Source: Falsiphaeobacter marinintestinus
Lineage (GTDB): Bacteria > Pseudomonadota > Alphaproteobacteria > Rhodobacterales > Rhodobacteraceae
Reading direction: 5' to 3'
Assembly (NCBI RefSeq): GCF_007923355.1
Contig: NZ_VOGO01000002.1
Location: 434,001 to 498,000, forward strand
Length of the DNA: 64,000 bases
A program made the translations under genes and the position numbers. Positions 63,623-64,000 of the stretch are shown one piece after another; the first letter of the stretch is position 1, and each line of letters begins with the position of its first letter. Under the pieces are notes generated by a model. That model was not told the origin of the DNA. It did no database searches and saw only the letters and a list, made by a program, of their open reading frames with translations.

Positions 63623-64000
63623 TCAGTAGGTTTGCGTTTCTTCGCCGAACCACTTGATCAGCAGAGTGTTCAGTGTTCCGTCCGCTTTCATCGATGTGAT
63701 GGCCGCATCGAACTTGTCGCGCAGCTCGCCATCGGATTCGCGCAGGCCCATGCCGACACCGCCACCCAGTGGTACCGGGTCACCGACGAACATCAGCGCG
63801 CCGCTCGATTCTTCGACCAGCGGCACAAGATAGTCGCGGTCGGCCAGAACCGCATCTGCTTCGCCGTTGCGCACGGCAGCGATGGTTTCTTCGGGTGTGG
63901 CGAATTCGACCAGGGTCGCGCCGCTTTCGGCGACATAGCCGGCCTGAATGGTGGCGGTCTGCGCGGCGACAACACCGCTCATCACGTCAACGCCATCGGC
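63623..64000 (-). CDS. Amino-acid ABC transporter substrate-binding protein (partial)
   Basis: The C-terminal 125 residues of a periplasmic type II binding protein; the gene continues past the right edge. The second lobe shows ATPEETIAAVRNGEADAVLA, a ligand-binding segment typical of SBP_bac_3 (polar amino acid) proteins, and the end EFDAAITSMKADGTLNTLLI-like sequence (DKFDAAITSMKADGTLNTLL) common to the family. It is transcribed first, ahead of the two permeases. Confidence 0.88.
   Translation of the reverse strand, partial: ADGVDVMSGVVAAQTATIQAGYVAESGATLVEFATPEETIAAVRNGEADAVLADRDYLVPLVEESSGALMFVGDPVPLGGGVGMGLRESDGELRDKFDAAITSMKADGTLNTLLIKWFGEETQTY

Overview
The window is ordinary high-G+C chromosome from an alphaproteobacterium, most likely the Rhodobacteraceae (Roseobacter group). 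The evidence is the gene content: a complete polyhydroxybutyrate (PHB) cluster with a PhaR-type repressor, ThyX thymidylate synthase, paired DUF1194 von Willebrand-like proteins, an LdtR-like MarR regulator, SdhE beside an XRE regulator, and a PuuA/PuuB-like gamma-glutamylation locus. Genus cannot be fixed from sequence alone. I found no rRNA, tRNA, CRISPR array, transposase, integrase or phage gene.

Layout. 1-4.1 kb: DsbA/FrnE-like oxidoreductase, AhpD-like protein with two TetR-type operators upstream, and a divergent 7TMR-DISM sensor kinase / LuxR-type response regulator pair. 4.1-9.3 kb: a 1706-residue RTX protein with an internal LamG-like domain. 9.5-12.6 kb: small secreted or membrane proteins of unknown function, including a lower-G+C patch with two coupled membrane genes. 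12.6-29.9 kb: core and metabolic genes (parE, PLP decarboxylase, GST, hydrolases, PPK2, MATE pump, methyltransferase, aspartate aminotransferase, sdhE, ldtR-like, DUF1194 pair, glyoxalase). 30-32.5 kb: a Slam-like outer-membrane protein with its likely surface-lipoprotein client. 32.7-35 kb: thyX, cold-shock protein, ArsC-like protein. 35-37.5 kb: a bufferin-type RiPP operon (DUF2282 precursor, MNIO enzyme, DUF2063 partner, DoxX). 37.7-44.8 kb: thrS and a tightly packed run of hydrolases, a VOC protein and a glycosyltransferase. 44.8-51.9 kb: PHB metabolism (phaZ, phaC, phaP, phaR). 51.9-56.8 kb: a frameshifted adenylate cyclase, class IV aminotransferase, trypsin-like protease and DegT aminotransferase. 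56.9-64 kb: an operon read right to left, with an amino-acid-type ABC transporter, two PuuA-like ligases, a class I glutamine amidotransferase and a PuuB-like oxidase; it runs off the right edge.

How genes work together. PhaC makes PHB, PhaP coats granules, PhaZ degrades the polymer and PhaR represses; exact CTGC-N3-GCAG sites lie in the phaZ/phaC and phaC/phaP gaps. In the bufferin operon the MNIO enzyme and its partner should modify cysteines of the exported precursor to bind copper. In the right-hand operon, imported amines would be gamma-glutamylated and then oxidised. The least explained material is the low-G+C membrane pair, the glycine-zipper small protein, the Slam/lipoprotein pair and the RTX/two-component neighbourhood.
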